Both the position numbers and the translations under genes were made by a program. Of a stretch of DNA of 64,000 nucleotides, positions 55,192-64,000 are shown in pieces (the first letter of the stretch is position 1; every line of letters starts with the position of its first letter). The stretch comes from Anisodus tanguticus. Lineage: Eukaryota > Streptophyta > Magnoliopsida > Solanales > Solanaceae. The stretch spans positions 13,932,501 to 13,996,500 of the forward strand of contig CM067559.1 of assembly GCA_034509755.1 (NCBI GenBank), read 5' to 3'. A model generated the notes under the pieces. It was not told where the DNA came from and did no database searches. It worked only from the letters and a program-made list of their open reading frames with translations.

Positions 55192-56702
55192 TGAAGGTTT
55201 TTGTTGGGTACAAAGCACATAATTAAGGCACAACGGAAGTTTAAAAGTTGTTTCTTACTTACCCCAACAATATTTCTGGTATGGTTATACAACAATTAAA
55301 CTTGTAACATAAAGCATATACTCACAAGTTAGAATTATCTGGAATCTTTATCAACTGTGAGGTGCACACGCAATTGCCCTTCCGATTGCAAGCTTCAATG
55401 TATTTCTCCTTCGGAAAGCTAGGAAATCCAGCAGATGTTCGAGAGAGTATTTGATTTAAGTCTATAAGGCTTAGAATGATATTCTGAAAATTCGTGTATG
55501 AATGATGAGGTGAATGCCTCTATTTATATTTGAAAAATAGGTCAAAACCGGATTAGGGTTTGACCTTGGGCCTGACCCAAAATTTGAGGCAGAGGCGTCG
55601 CGGCGCTCGACGTGCTCCTGCACTGCCTCGATTTATTTTTCGTGCATTCTTAATTAAATTCAAAATCTAATTTTGACTTAATTAAAATAATCATCATTTA
55701 TTTAAATATCTCAATTCCAAATTGAACATTTAATTACTCTCTCAATACATCCTTAGATCGAAACGGACAATCGACATAGTGTGACCCTACATGCCTTCTC
55801 ATATCGACTTTAATCAAATTAAGGTCTACACGGAACTCCTAGACGGCGCCGGAAGACGAACTCGATATGTGAAGTACGTTTACGCGAATCTAGTAAACTT
55901 AACCTTTATGTGGTAAGATAAAATCCTTTCATTCACGACACACCCGATCAAGCTTAGGATTTGTCAAGTGTCTATCAAAATGACTTAAGCATTGTATCTC
56001 ATCTATATTAGTTGATGACTAGACCATATTCTAAATATGTCTATTGCGTTGGCCAACTACTTAGTCAACCTAATATCACTGAGAATCCGAGTGTTCTCTC
56101 GAATATTCATTCGAGGAATGAATTCTAATCTTAGCTCAACTACCACCTTCAATCCACATCGTAATGTACCCAATACAAGCCGTATCTCAACCTATAAGGC
56201 ATTTGAGCTTAGGACGGGATCAAAGTACATTACTTTGTAAACAAGGCGCGTATTGACCTCAAGTCTAAGGACTTCTATCTCCCATACACTGATCATACTT
56301 TAGACAAGTATAACAAACAGTATATCAGCAGGGTATACCAATACTTCCAAAGTATCTATGTGTCCATCACGAGTAGCCATTACTCATAGCAGGTGAGACA
56401 TACTACATCCTCTAAGGATGTGATGCAGACCACATGTCGACTTATCACATATCATAGATATCCCATTCTCGATGATCATTAGTCGAGTCTATTTTAAGAG
56501 TTACGCTCTATCATAAATATCTCAATCTATTAATGACAACGTAAGCTCAAGGTATGCACATTAATGAATATTTACAAACAATCACATAATAATTCAATAA
56601 TTGCAAATGCCAAAATATTAATCTTTATTAATAATAATATGAATGTGTATAAAGTACATTTGTTCTAATACATATTGTCTTTAGGACATAAATATACTTT
56701 CA
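55192..56702 (-). repeat. 3' LTR of copia D
   Basis: 1511 bp. Plus-strand limits are TGAAGGTTTTTGTTGGG and TAAATATACTTTCA. It contains GTCGCGGCGCTCGACG at 55597-55612, where the 5' LTR has a longer, GC-rich version (63617-63655). The left target duplication would be GGTTG (55187-55191); its partner is outside the window. Confidence 0.88.
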
Positions 56703-56719
56703 ATCTCCCACTTGGCCTA

Positions 56720-57310
56720 GAGCCAATCTCCAACATATCTAATTCCCATATTTTCAAAATGACCATTATGCTTGACTAAGCTTAATGGTTTAGTAAATGG
56801 GTCAGCTAGATTATCGTCTGTGCGAACATAGTCTAATCTAATCTCTTCAATCTCCACCATCTCCCTGAGTATGTGGTACTTCCTTGGTAAATGCTTGTTT
56901 CTGTTGGTTGATCTTGGTTCCTTAGCTTACGCAATCGCACCAGTGTTGTCACAATAAACCGTTATTGGACAAGTGGCACTTGGAACAACCCCTAGTTCCT
57001 TGAGGAACTCAGATATCGCGATAACTTCTTTACCAGCTTCCGATCCAGCAATGTACTCAGCTTCTGTTGTCGAATCAGCAGTTATAACTTGTTTGGAACT
57101 TTTCCAGCTTACTGCTCTACCATTGAAAATGAATGTGTAACATGATTGAGATTTGTAGTCATCAACATCTGTCTGGAAGCTAGCATCAGTGTACCCAGTA
57201 CATACCAGCTTCTCTTGTCCACCATAGACTAAGAAATATTCTTTAGTTCGTGTAAGATACCTAAGAATACTCTTGACTACATTCCAGTGTTCTTCCCCGG
57301 GATTCTATTA
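56720..57310 (-). pseudogene. copia D RNase H
   Basis: Minus-sense reading after a double stop at about 57305: GEEHWNVVKSILRYLTRTKE, CTGYTDASFQTDVDDYKSQS (first Asp), [20 protein letters not shown] (Glu), TVYCDNTGAIA (Asp) then a TAA/TGA break, NKHLPRKYHILREMVEIEEI and YVRTDDNLADPFTKPLSLVK. All RNase H catalytic residues are recognisable. Only a few stops separate this from a working domain. Confidence 0.8.
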
Positions 57311-58456
57311 GAACTTGCAAGTCATACTAAATGCAAAGGCCACATCTGGCCTTGTATAGGTCATGGCATATATGATCGATCCTATAGCCAAAGCATATGG
57401 GATCCTTTTCATGCGTTCAAGTTCTATAGAATTAGAAGGACTATCCTTCTTAGATAACTTGATGCCTTGTCCCATAGGTAGACCGCCTTTCTTGGAATTT
57501 TCCATAGAAAAATGTCTAAGCACTTTGTCTATGTAGACTGATTGTGACAACCCCAACAATCTGTTAGGTCTATCTCTATAGATCCTAATCCCCAGAATGT
57601 AGCAGGCTTCACTTAGATCCTTCATCATGAAGGTACTGGACAATCACTCTTTTACTGACTGCAGGAGAGTCTTGTTGTCTCCCATTATTAATATGTCATC
57701 TACATATATGATAATGAAGGCAATACTCCCATCCTTACGTTTACTATAAACACATGGATCCTCTTTGCTTCTGACGAAATCAAATGACTTGATAGCCTTG
57801 TCAAAGCAAATGTTCCAACTCCTCGAGGCTTGCTTAAGCCCATAAATGGACTTTTGTAGCTTGCATACAACATTTGGTTTGGACTCAATTGAAAAACCCT
57901 CAGGTTGTTTTATATACACTTCCTCAACTAGATTACCATTGAGGAAAGCAGTTTTGACGTCCATATGCCAAATGTCATAGTCATAATATGCAACTATTGC
58001 AAGCAAAATCCGAATGGACTTAATCTTAGCAACAGGTGAAAAGTTTTCATCATAATCGACCCCAGGCCGTTGATTATAACATTTAGCCACCAATCTTGTT
58101 TTATAAGTCTGTACCTTGCCTTATGTATCAATCTTCTTCTTGAAGACCCATTTGCATCCTATGGGTCTAACCCCTGTTGGAAAATCAACCAAGTTCCAAA
58201 CTTGATTTATGTACATCGAGTCCATCTCAGATTTCATGGCTTCTTGCCATCTCTGCGAATCAATGTCTAACATAGCTTCATTGTAGGTTGAAGGTTCATC
58301 GTCATCAGGAATATCTATCTCATTGTGTGTTTCAACAAGGAGATTATTTTTCTCTAAGAACTTGATTTTGTGCAATGTCTGATTGTTGAAACTCCGAAAA
58401 TGGGTCTTACATAGAATCATTCGGATAGCATATCGATTTTCATATATGGGCTTCAT
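57308..58456 (-). pseudogene. copia D reverse transcriptase
   Basis: Minus strand from 58360: EIDIPDDDEPSTYNEAMLDI, DSQRWQEAMKSEMDSMYINQ and VWNLVDFPTGVRPIGCKWVF. There is a stop at about 58120 and a restart at 58093. YNQRPGVDYDENFSPVAKIK, IWHMDVKTAFLNGNLVEEVY and KSIYGLKQASRSWNICFDKA follow. The catalytic motif IIYVDDILIMGDN is intact. A shift at 57644 leads to MKDLSEACYILGIRIYRDRP and GSIIYAMTYTRPDVAFAF. Two interruptions break an otherwise full RT. Confidence 0.88.
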
Positions 58457-59103
58457 TTATTCCTATTCATGCTTCAAGCTTGGGAAAGTGTGCTTACTTC
58501 GGGGATGAAGAAGAAAGGGAGGGAAAAAAAGAAAGAAGAAAATCCAGAGACAAAAGAAACTTCTCTTCTATTGAATAAGTGGACTCCCTCCCTTTGACTT
58601 GAGCATTGAATTGACTCTTCTTCGATAGCTTTCAAGCACTGAACCCGATCTAATTCATTTCGTAGTCGTAGTTTATTTTCACTTCAGTAAGAGGTAAGGC
58701 AGAAAAAGGGAAAAGGGAAAGGCATCCTAACTTTGAAAACTCAAAAGGCAAGCAAGGGAAGTGCAAGCTAACTAATGGTAAGGGCCGGAGATAGAGAGTG
58801 ATGAAGGGGGAAGAAGAGCTTGGTAGCTTGCTCCAGTCCAGTTTCAGAGGTTCAGAAGCCAAAGGCAACTCTCAGACCATTTGAGTTTACAGACTCTGCC
58901 GCTTAGGTGACTACGAGATAGAACATGGGTTCACCCGCTCAAAACTACAACTAGACTACCAGTAGTGGAACTGAACGGGCATACTTTCTTTTTCAATTTC
59001 CAATTGAAGCGCCGACAACTCTTCTTCTGGGAGGTCTGGAAAAAGGGGATTGTCCTTTTTAGAAGCCAACAAAGTGAAGATGACTTCTTGCATTTGGTCC
59101 TAC
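58445..59103. other. foreign-looking insert between integrase and RT of copia D
   Basis: In minus sense the element linker ends QNTQLRR at about 59105, and RT-side text is recognisable again from about 58360. The 650-740 bp between has no copia likeness. It is purine-rich in plus sense (GAAGAAGAAAGGGAGGGAAA, AGGGAAAAGGGAAAGGCA), with a base style unlike the neighbouring AT-rich DNA and reminiscent of plant mitochondrial intergenic sequence. It encodes no convincing protein. Exact edges are uncertain; 58360-58444 may belong to either part. Confidence 0.5.
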
Positions 59104-59369
59104 GGAGTTGAGTATTCTGTGTTTTAGTGTTTGTTGCATTCTGATTGTGAGAAGGTCTTTGTGTGTTGGACAATCCATCACCTTGAGAGTTTTCAGGAAT
59201 GTCATTTTCATGTATTTCCTGAATGGAATGATGTACAACCATTGTATCATCTTCCATTGGTTGTGTATGAGATCTTTGCATTTTTGCACTATCTCTCACA
59301 ACACTCCTACTAGCTGAAGGGCGTACTCTAAGTACCAGTCTTCACCAGATACTCCCACTGAATCCTTGT

Positions 59370-60260
59370 TCAGGTTATTTGACAATGGTTCATTTTCTGT
59401 GTTATCTTGTGGTTCTTGATTTCTTCAAGTTCTATCTCTATGCAGCTATGTTCCTTGTAGACATATTCTTCTTCAAGGAAAGTTGCGTTCCTGGAAACAA
59501 TGACCTTATGTTCTCTAGGAAGATAGAAGTAGTATCCCTTAGTTTCCTTTGGATACCCCACAAAGTAACATTTCTCACTTTTAGATTCCAACTTGTCAGT
59601 GAGCATCTTCTTAACATATGCAGGGCACCCCAGGGTCTCATATGTTTAAGAGCTGGCTTCTTGCCACACCATATCTAATAGGGTGTCTTTTCTACTGACT
59701 TCGAAGGAACCATGTTCAGTATATATATAGAGGTTTGTATAGTATGTCCCCAAAGGTATGTTGGTAGAGCTGAGGAGCTCATCATGGATCGAACCATATC
59801 CAATAAGGTTTGGTTTCTCCTTTCGGCAAAACCATTCATCTGTGGCGTTCCTGGAGGTGTCCATTCAGATTGGACTCCATGCAGCTTTAAGTAATCTAGA
59901 AAATCCTTGCTCAAGTACTCACCTCCTCGATCCGATCGAAGGGTCTTGATACTTGTTGCAAGTTGCTTCTCTACTTCCAACTTGTATTCCTTGAACTTCT
60001 CAAAAGCCTCGGATTTGTGTCTCATAAGATACACATACTCATACCTTGTGAAGTCGTCAGTAAAAGTGATGAAGTATGGGAAGCCTCCTTTAGCTTGAGT
60101 CGAGAATGACCCACATACATCAATATGGACCAACTCAAGCACCTCTTTGGCTCGCACACCTTTCCCAGAAAGTTGTTTATTGGTCATATTTCTTCTCAAT
60201 CAAGATTCACAATTACCATAAGACTCCAAGTCAAATGGTTCGAGGAAGTCTATCTTCCTC
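59370..60260 (-). pseudogene. copia D integrase
   Basis: Minus strand: EPFDLESYGNCES, then a TGA where the second Cys of the CxxC should be, LRRNMTNKQLSGKG. The core reads LELVHIDVCGSFSTQAKGGF (first Asp), YFITFTDDFTRYEYVYLMRH, SIKTLRSDRGGEYLSKDFLD (second Asp) and GTPQMNGFAERRNQTLLDMV (Glu). SALPTYLWGHTIQTSIYILN ends at a TAG at about 59675. The C-terminal part (GCPAYVKKMLTDKLESKSEK, CYFVGYPKETKGYYFYLPRE) is open to 59370. The DDE triad is complete; two stops remain. Confidence 0.9.
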
Positions 60261-60340
60261 AATCTTGCTATCCTTGATTCGTTGATATGACCAAGTCTGC
60301 AGTGCCATAGGTAGGTAGAGTTTTTATTACTTGTCTTGGC

Positions 60341-60960
60341 TCATTTATTTTGTACATTGAATATCTCTCGACTACAGTTCAGTGTATATAATCCATCCAC
60401 AAGAGGAGCAGTTCTATATATAACATTACTAAAAGAAAGTACGTGACTGCCATTATAAATATACGAGGAAAAGCCCTCCATCTCCAACACTGGGATAGAA
60501 ATAATATTCCTCGTTAACGAGGAAACATAAAAACAATCATTCAACACTAAACAATAGCCGAAAGGTAAATTTAATCTATAAGTCCCTACGCGCTCATCAT
60601 CCACTCGTGCTCCATTTCCAACGCGTAGGTCTACCTCTGTCGGTCTAACCTTCCTGCTATCAGTTAGCCCCTACACATTTGTACAAATATGTGAGCCACA
60701 CGCGGTATTCAATACCCATGAATGAGAGTTATTTATAGACATATTTATTTCAATGACGTACATACCTTGACCACCAAAGGCAGGAGAACCTGGTGCTTTT
60801 CCTCCTCTTGGTGCCGTGCAGTCCTTTTTCCAATGCCCCTTCCTATGGTAGTTGAGGCATTCATCCTTAGCTGCGTTCACCTTCTTCTTCACACCTCCCT
60901 TGGGCTTCATAGATGAGGGCGCAACGATTGCTTTGCCTTCTTCTTCTGCCATTCCTTTCC
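60341..60960 (-). pseudogene. copia D zinc knuckle and protease
   Basis: From 60952 in minus sense: KKKVNAAKDECLNYHRKGHW. The CCHC knuckle has its second Cys replaced by Tyr (CLNYHRKGHWKKDC). The protease SWVLNTACGSHICTNV carries Asn in place of the catalytic Asp (normally LDTG). A TAG follows at about 60670. From 60604: DDERVGTYRLNLPFGYCLVL, NDCFYVSSLTRNIISIPVLE and NVIYRTAPLVDGLYTLN. Proteolysis by this copy is not expected. Confidence 0.83.
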
Positions 60961-61611
60961 TTTCGGCTTAGGTCGGCTAGAGGAGCTCACCACGAGCACA
61001 ACTTTGACTTTGGAAGTGGAGGACTCAAAGGTCTTGAGCATGTTGTGCAAGTTCGGCAAAGTCGCCTTCGTTCCATTCATGTTGAAGTTCACTATGAAGT
61101 TCTCAAAGGAACAAGGGAGATAATTCAGGATGAGGGTGGTAGCGACATTCTTTTCAAGCTTCATTCCAATCGAAGCAAGCCTCTCTATCAGCCCTATCAT
61201 CTTCAACATATACTATGAGATCGGGCCCTCTTCATTGAGCTTACACTTGAAGAGTTCTATTAGCAACTCATATTCCATTGTTTGGGATTAAGAGTCATAG
61301 AGACTCTTCAAGTGTTCTAGCATCTCATTTGGCCCCATGTTCTCATGCTGTCTCTGAAGTTCCATAGACATGGAAGACAACATTACGCATTACGCCGAAG
61401 TGGCATCATCTAGATATTTCTGGTAAGCATCTTTATCAAAAGAGGCATATTCGTCAGAATCAGTCGCAGGGACTGTTGGGAATACTGTGTCCAACACGTA
61501 TTCTATTTTCTCTTATTTAAGTACTATTCGCAAATTCCTTAGACAGTCAAGGTAGTTCGGTCCAGTAAGTTTATTCATCTCAATCAACATTTTCAACGAC
61601 AAGCTCGACAT
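60907..61611 (-). pseudogene. copia D gag
   Basis: The chosen start is the ATG at 61609-61611 in minus sense (MSSLSLKMLIEMNKLTG, then NYLDCLRNLRIVLK). Text continues with VLDTVFPTVPATDSDEYASF, SMELQRQHENMGPNEMLEHL, YELLIELFKCKLNEEGP, and from 61209 MLKMIGLIERLASIGMKLEK, TLILNYLPCSFENFIVNFNM and MLKTFESSTSKVKV. Stops sit at three or four points. It matches the common UBN2-type gag of plant copia elements. Confidence 0.82.
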
Positions 61612-63182
61612 CTTTTATAATCTGAAGAATTAAATAGACCGAAAATCAAATTCAAAATCTATTTCCTATTATACACATTCATTTAGGCTAATCAACAAGG
61701 CATTTTGTTTAATTAGCTCCCACTATTTTAACATACTTCTATGACCCCATTGTAGAATACATACCTATATTAATTGAGGTCATAATGGGCCAAGATCCAA
61801 GCATATGTTATCTCCGCGTTTGCTTTGGCTGATATCTTCAATAACATATCTTGGTAGGTTCTAAACCAATTGCAAAACTTATTCGCAACTCTTGGTTGAT
61901 CAAATTATTACATTTAATCTTGCGTCCTTAGATTAGTCCGACACTTTGGCGCCAAGATTTGTCTAAGCAAGTTAACCCCATTACACGACTGCGTTTATGT
62001 ATCTAAGAAAAATTGGCCTTTGTGAGCAAACACTTTGGTGTAAATACCCACAAAAGTTTATCATTTACCTTTACATTAAAACACATATATGAAATAGTCT
62101 GGGTCCTCGTAGACTTAGCGCAAATGCTTTGGCATAAATACTAATATCGTCGAAAAAGATTTTGCACTCTAACAATTATAATGGATGACACATTTTAATT
62201 TAGACTTGTATTTAAAGTTTTGGGAAACATTTTAATTCGGGGTTTTAACCAAGATAAACTCTTTTATGCCATATCCAATATGACATCTAACATCATGCAA
62301 AACTAATAACACATAGTTTGAGAACCGTCAACCCAATATGCATGATAGAAGATGGTTTAATCAAACACTGGGCGCCGCCTGCCCAGACAGTTATAGCGGA
62401 CACTATTCTAGAAATGTAAATGACAAATATTTTGACATTTAGCACATAAACAGTATACTTATCAAATAATATACTGTATAATAATAATCTTGGATTAAAC
62501 ATTCTGAACTCAGATTTTTTTTTGTCTCTGGACAGGTGGGGCCCACGGTGCTAATCATTAGCGCCGCTGAGGCAGTAGCCTTTCGGCTTCTGGAAAAATG
62601 CATTAGCATCGCGGCGCTCCACCATGGAGCCGCGGTGCTGTAGAGGCAAAAACATTTCTGCTTCTGCAAATGCATTAGCGTCGCGGCTCTCCACCATGGA
62701 GCCGCGACGCCTATTGTCCAGTGAGTTCATATTTTTTATACAAGGTATTAGCGTCGCGGCGCCACCTTCAAACCCTAGCAAGCGCCGCGACGCCCTACCA
62801 TAGGGTTGCGACGCTCATGTCCTGACAAATGTTTCTGTGTTGATTCTCAGAATCGTTTGATCCCTAAATCCAATTTAGGGATCAAACCACAGGTCCTTTA
62901 TCATCACCCATCATTATCAATAACGCCCATATCGACCATCATCCGTTCTTACTCGTTCTTAGCCGTGCACCGTGCAATGAGTCGGACAACGCACTTTGGC
63001 TTAGTTCGAGTTATAACAGAATGACTTCCTCGAGTTAGCGTAGGAGATAATTTAGGGTGAAATCAAAAGGTCAACATTCGTTCAAGACATTTTGGATTTC
63101 AAGAAAACTCGTTTTAATCCAATTTTATGTTTAACCCATATTATTATTATTCTATTCAATTGTTATATAACCATTTAACCAG
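61612..63182 (-). other. 1.6-kb untranslated leader of copia D with GC hairpins
   Basis: No open frame fits gag here. Words such as CACTTTGGTGTAAATA and GCTTTGGCATAAATA recur (about 61950, 62032, 62127). At 62540-62815 lie at least three CpG-rich hairpins: 62606-62638, 62679-62709 and 62751-62793. Such a long structured leader could hold packaging or dimerisation signals; that role is inferred. Confidence 0.55.
62679..62709. repeat. CpG-rich hairpin in the leader of copia D
   Basis: The left arm CGTCGCGGC..CCA pairs with TGGAGCCGCGACG across a 3-base CCA loop and a 2-base bulge. A sister hairpin at 62606-62638 has nearly the same sequence. A third at 62751-62793 pairs GCGTCGCGGCG with CGCCGCGACGC. 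Confidence 0.75.
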
Positions 63183-63201
63183 CCTGAGCTTTTGATACCA
63201 C
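63183..63201 (-). promoter_or_regulatory. primer-binding site of copia D
   Basis: In minus sense the sequence TGGTATCAAAAGCTCAGGC follows the LTR end after one base. Its first eight bases equal the common initiator tRNA-Met site and the remainder has a two-base variation (AAAAGC for GAGC). Confidence 0.8.
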
Positions 63202-64000
63202 TGAAGGTTTTTGTTGGGTACAAAGCACATAAGTAAGGCATAACAGAAGTTTAAAATTTTTGTTTCTTACTTACCCCAACAATATTTCTGGTATGGTTAT
63301 ACAACAATTAAACTTGTAACATAAAGCATATACTCATAAGTTAGAATTATCTGAAATCTTTATCAACTGTGAGGTGCACACGCAATTGCCCTTCCGATTA
63401 CAAGCTCCAAACTTCAATGTATTTCTCATTCGGAAAGCTAGGAAATTCGGCAGAGGTTCGAGAGAGTATTTGATTCTAAGTCTCTAAGGCTTAGAATGAT
63501 ATTCTGAAAATCCGTGTATGAATGATGAGGTGAATGCCTCTATTTATAGTTGAAAAATAGGTCAAAACCGAATTAGGGTTTGACCTTGGGCCTACCCAAA
63601 ATTCGAGGCAGAGGCACCGCGACCCTAGGGTATGGGCGCCGCGACGCTCGACGTGCTCCTGCACTGCCTCGATTTATTTTTCGTGCATTCTTAATTAAAT
63701 TCAAAATCTAATTTTGACTTAATTAAAATAATCATCATTTATTTAAATATCTCAATTCCAAATTGAACATTTAATTACTCTCTCAATACATCCTTAGATC
63801 GAAACGGACAATCGACATAGTGTGACCCTACATGCCTTCTCATATCGACTTTAATCAAATTAAGGTCTACACGGAACTCCTAGACGGCGCCGGAAGACGA
63901 ACTCGATATGTGAAGTACGTTTACGCGAATCTAGTAAACTTAACCTTTATGTGGTAAGATAAAATCCTTTCATTCACGACACACCCGATCAAGCTTAGGA
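63202..64000 (-). repeat. 5' LTR of copia D (partial, window edge)
   Basis: It matches the first roughly 770 bp of 55192-56702 with few changes (for example AAGTAAGGCATAACAG for AATTAAGGCACAACGG) and an extra GC-rich run of about 22-25 bp near 63620. The window cuts it, so the element's 5' end and target duplication are not visible. Confidence 0.88.

Larger units (their letters stand above)
55192..64000 (-). mobile_element. Ty1/copia retrotransposon D, right end beyond window
   Basis: On the minus strand. The 3' LTR is 55192-56702. The 5' LTR starts at 63202 (TGAAGGTTTTTGTTGGGTAC) and runs past the window edge. The primer site, TGGTATCAAAAGCTCAGGC in minus sense, lies at 63183-63201 next to the LTR. 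The polypurine tract (AAGTGGGAGAT in minus sense) is at 56703-56715. Gag, protease, integrase, RT and RNase H are in copia order. Codons are less decayed than in A and C: the integrase triad and YVDD are intact. Leader length (about 1.6 kb) and an insert at about 58445-59103 are unusual. Confidence 0.9.

Noticed and set aside
58650..58868. Minus-strand frame of 72 residues in the D insert
   Set aside because: No recognisable domain; probably chance within purine-rich foreign sequence.

Overview
The window is repeat-dense nuclear DNA from a flowering plant, most likely a member of the Solanaceae. It carries Solanaceae-type tRNA-derived SINEs, an Au-SINE tail, several Ty1/copia families, RTE-type LINEs with TTG-rich tails, and TA-flanked MITEs. 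There are no bacterial features. Exon/intron structure is visible in the one host gene.

Layout. 1-1136: MITE debris. 1137-7709: complete but decayed copia element A1 (1.3-1.4 kb LTRs, TSD TTACA). 8558-9137: long-arm foldback MITE with a 9-bp TSD. 9520-13023: complete hAT transposon with an 8-bp TSD and a broken transposase. 13090-24855: the first seven exons of the nuclear actin-related protein ARP4. Its introns hold a SINE, a complete antisense copia (B1, 13989-19061), a second SINE and a MITE. 25419-27140: two MITEs, an RTE LINE tail and a tandem duplication. 27302-32259: MULE-like foldback element split by an RTE LINE (28287-31706), which itself contains a captured copia pol fragment. 35004-38065: two more RTE fragments, the second joined to unrelated sequence inside one TSD. 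38500-45007: copia A2. 45202-49950: copia B2. 50213-54137: 3'-truncated copia C. 55192 to the right edge: copia D on the minus strand, with 1.5 kb LTRs, an unusual GC-hairpin leader and a foreign-looking insert between integrase and reverse transcriptase.

The only cellular gene is ARP4, a subunit of SWR1/INO80/NuA4-type chromatin complexes. This copy looks disabled: a hAT element sits 66 bp before its ATG, exon 5 reads in frame only with a shortened segment, exon 7 has no GT donor, and no later exon is visible. All other coding sequence is transposon gag, pol or transposase. Most of it is interrupted, although copia D keeps an intact integrase triad and a YVDD reverse transcriptase.

The observations most worth following are: (1) the structure and status of ARP4; (2) chimeric or nested retro-insertions at 29936-30408, 37013-38065 and about 58445-59103; (3) CpG-rich CGCGGCGC hairpins shared by different copia families; (4) a hairpin conserved in the LTRs of A1 and A2, together with a shared non-canonical leader where the primer-binding site should be. 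No alignments or searches were run; all identities come from motif recognition and boundaries were read by eye.
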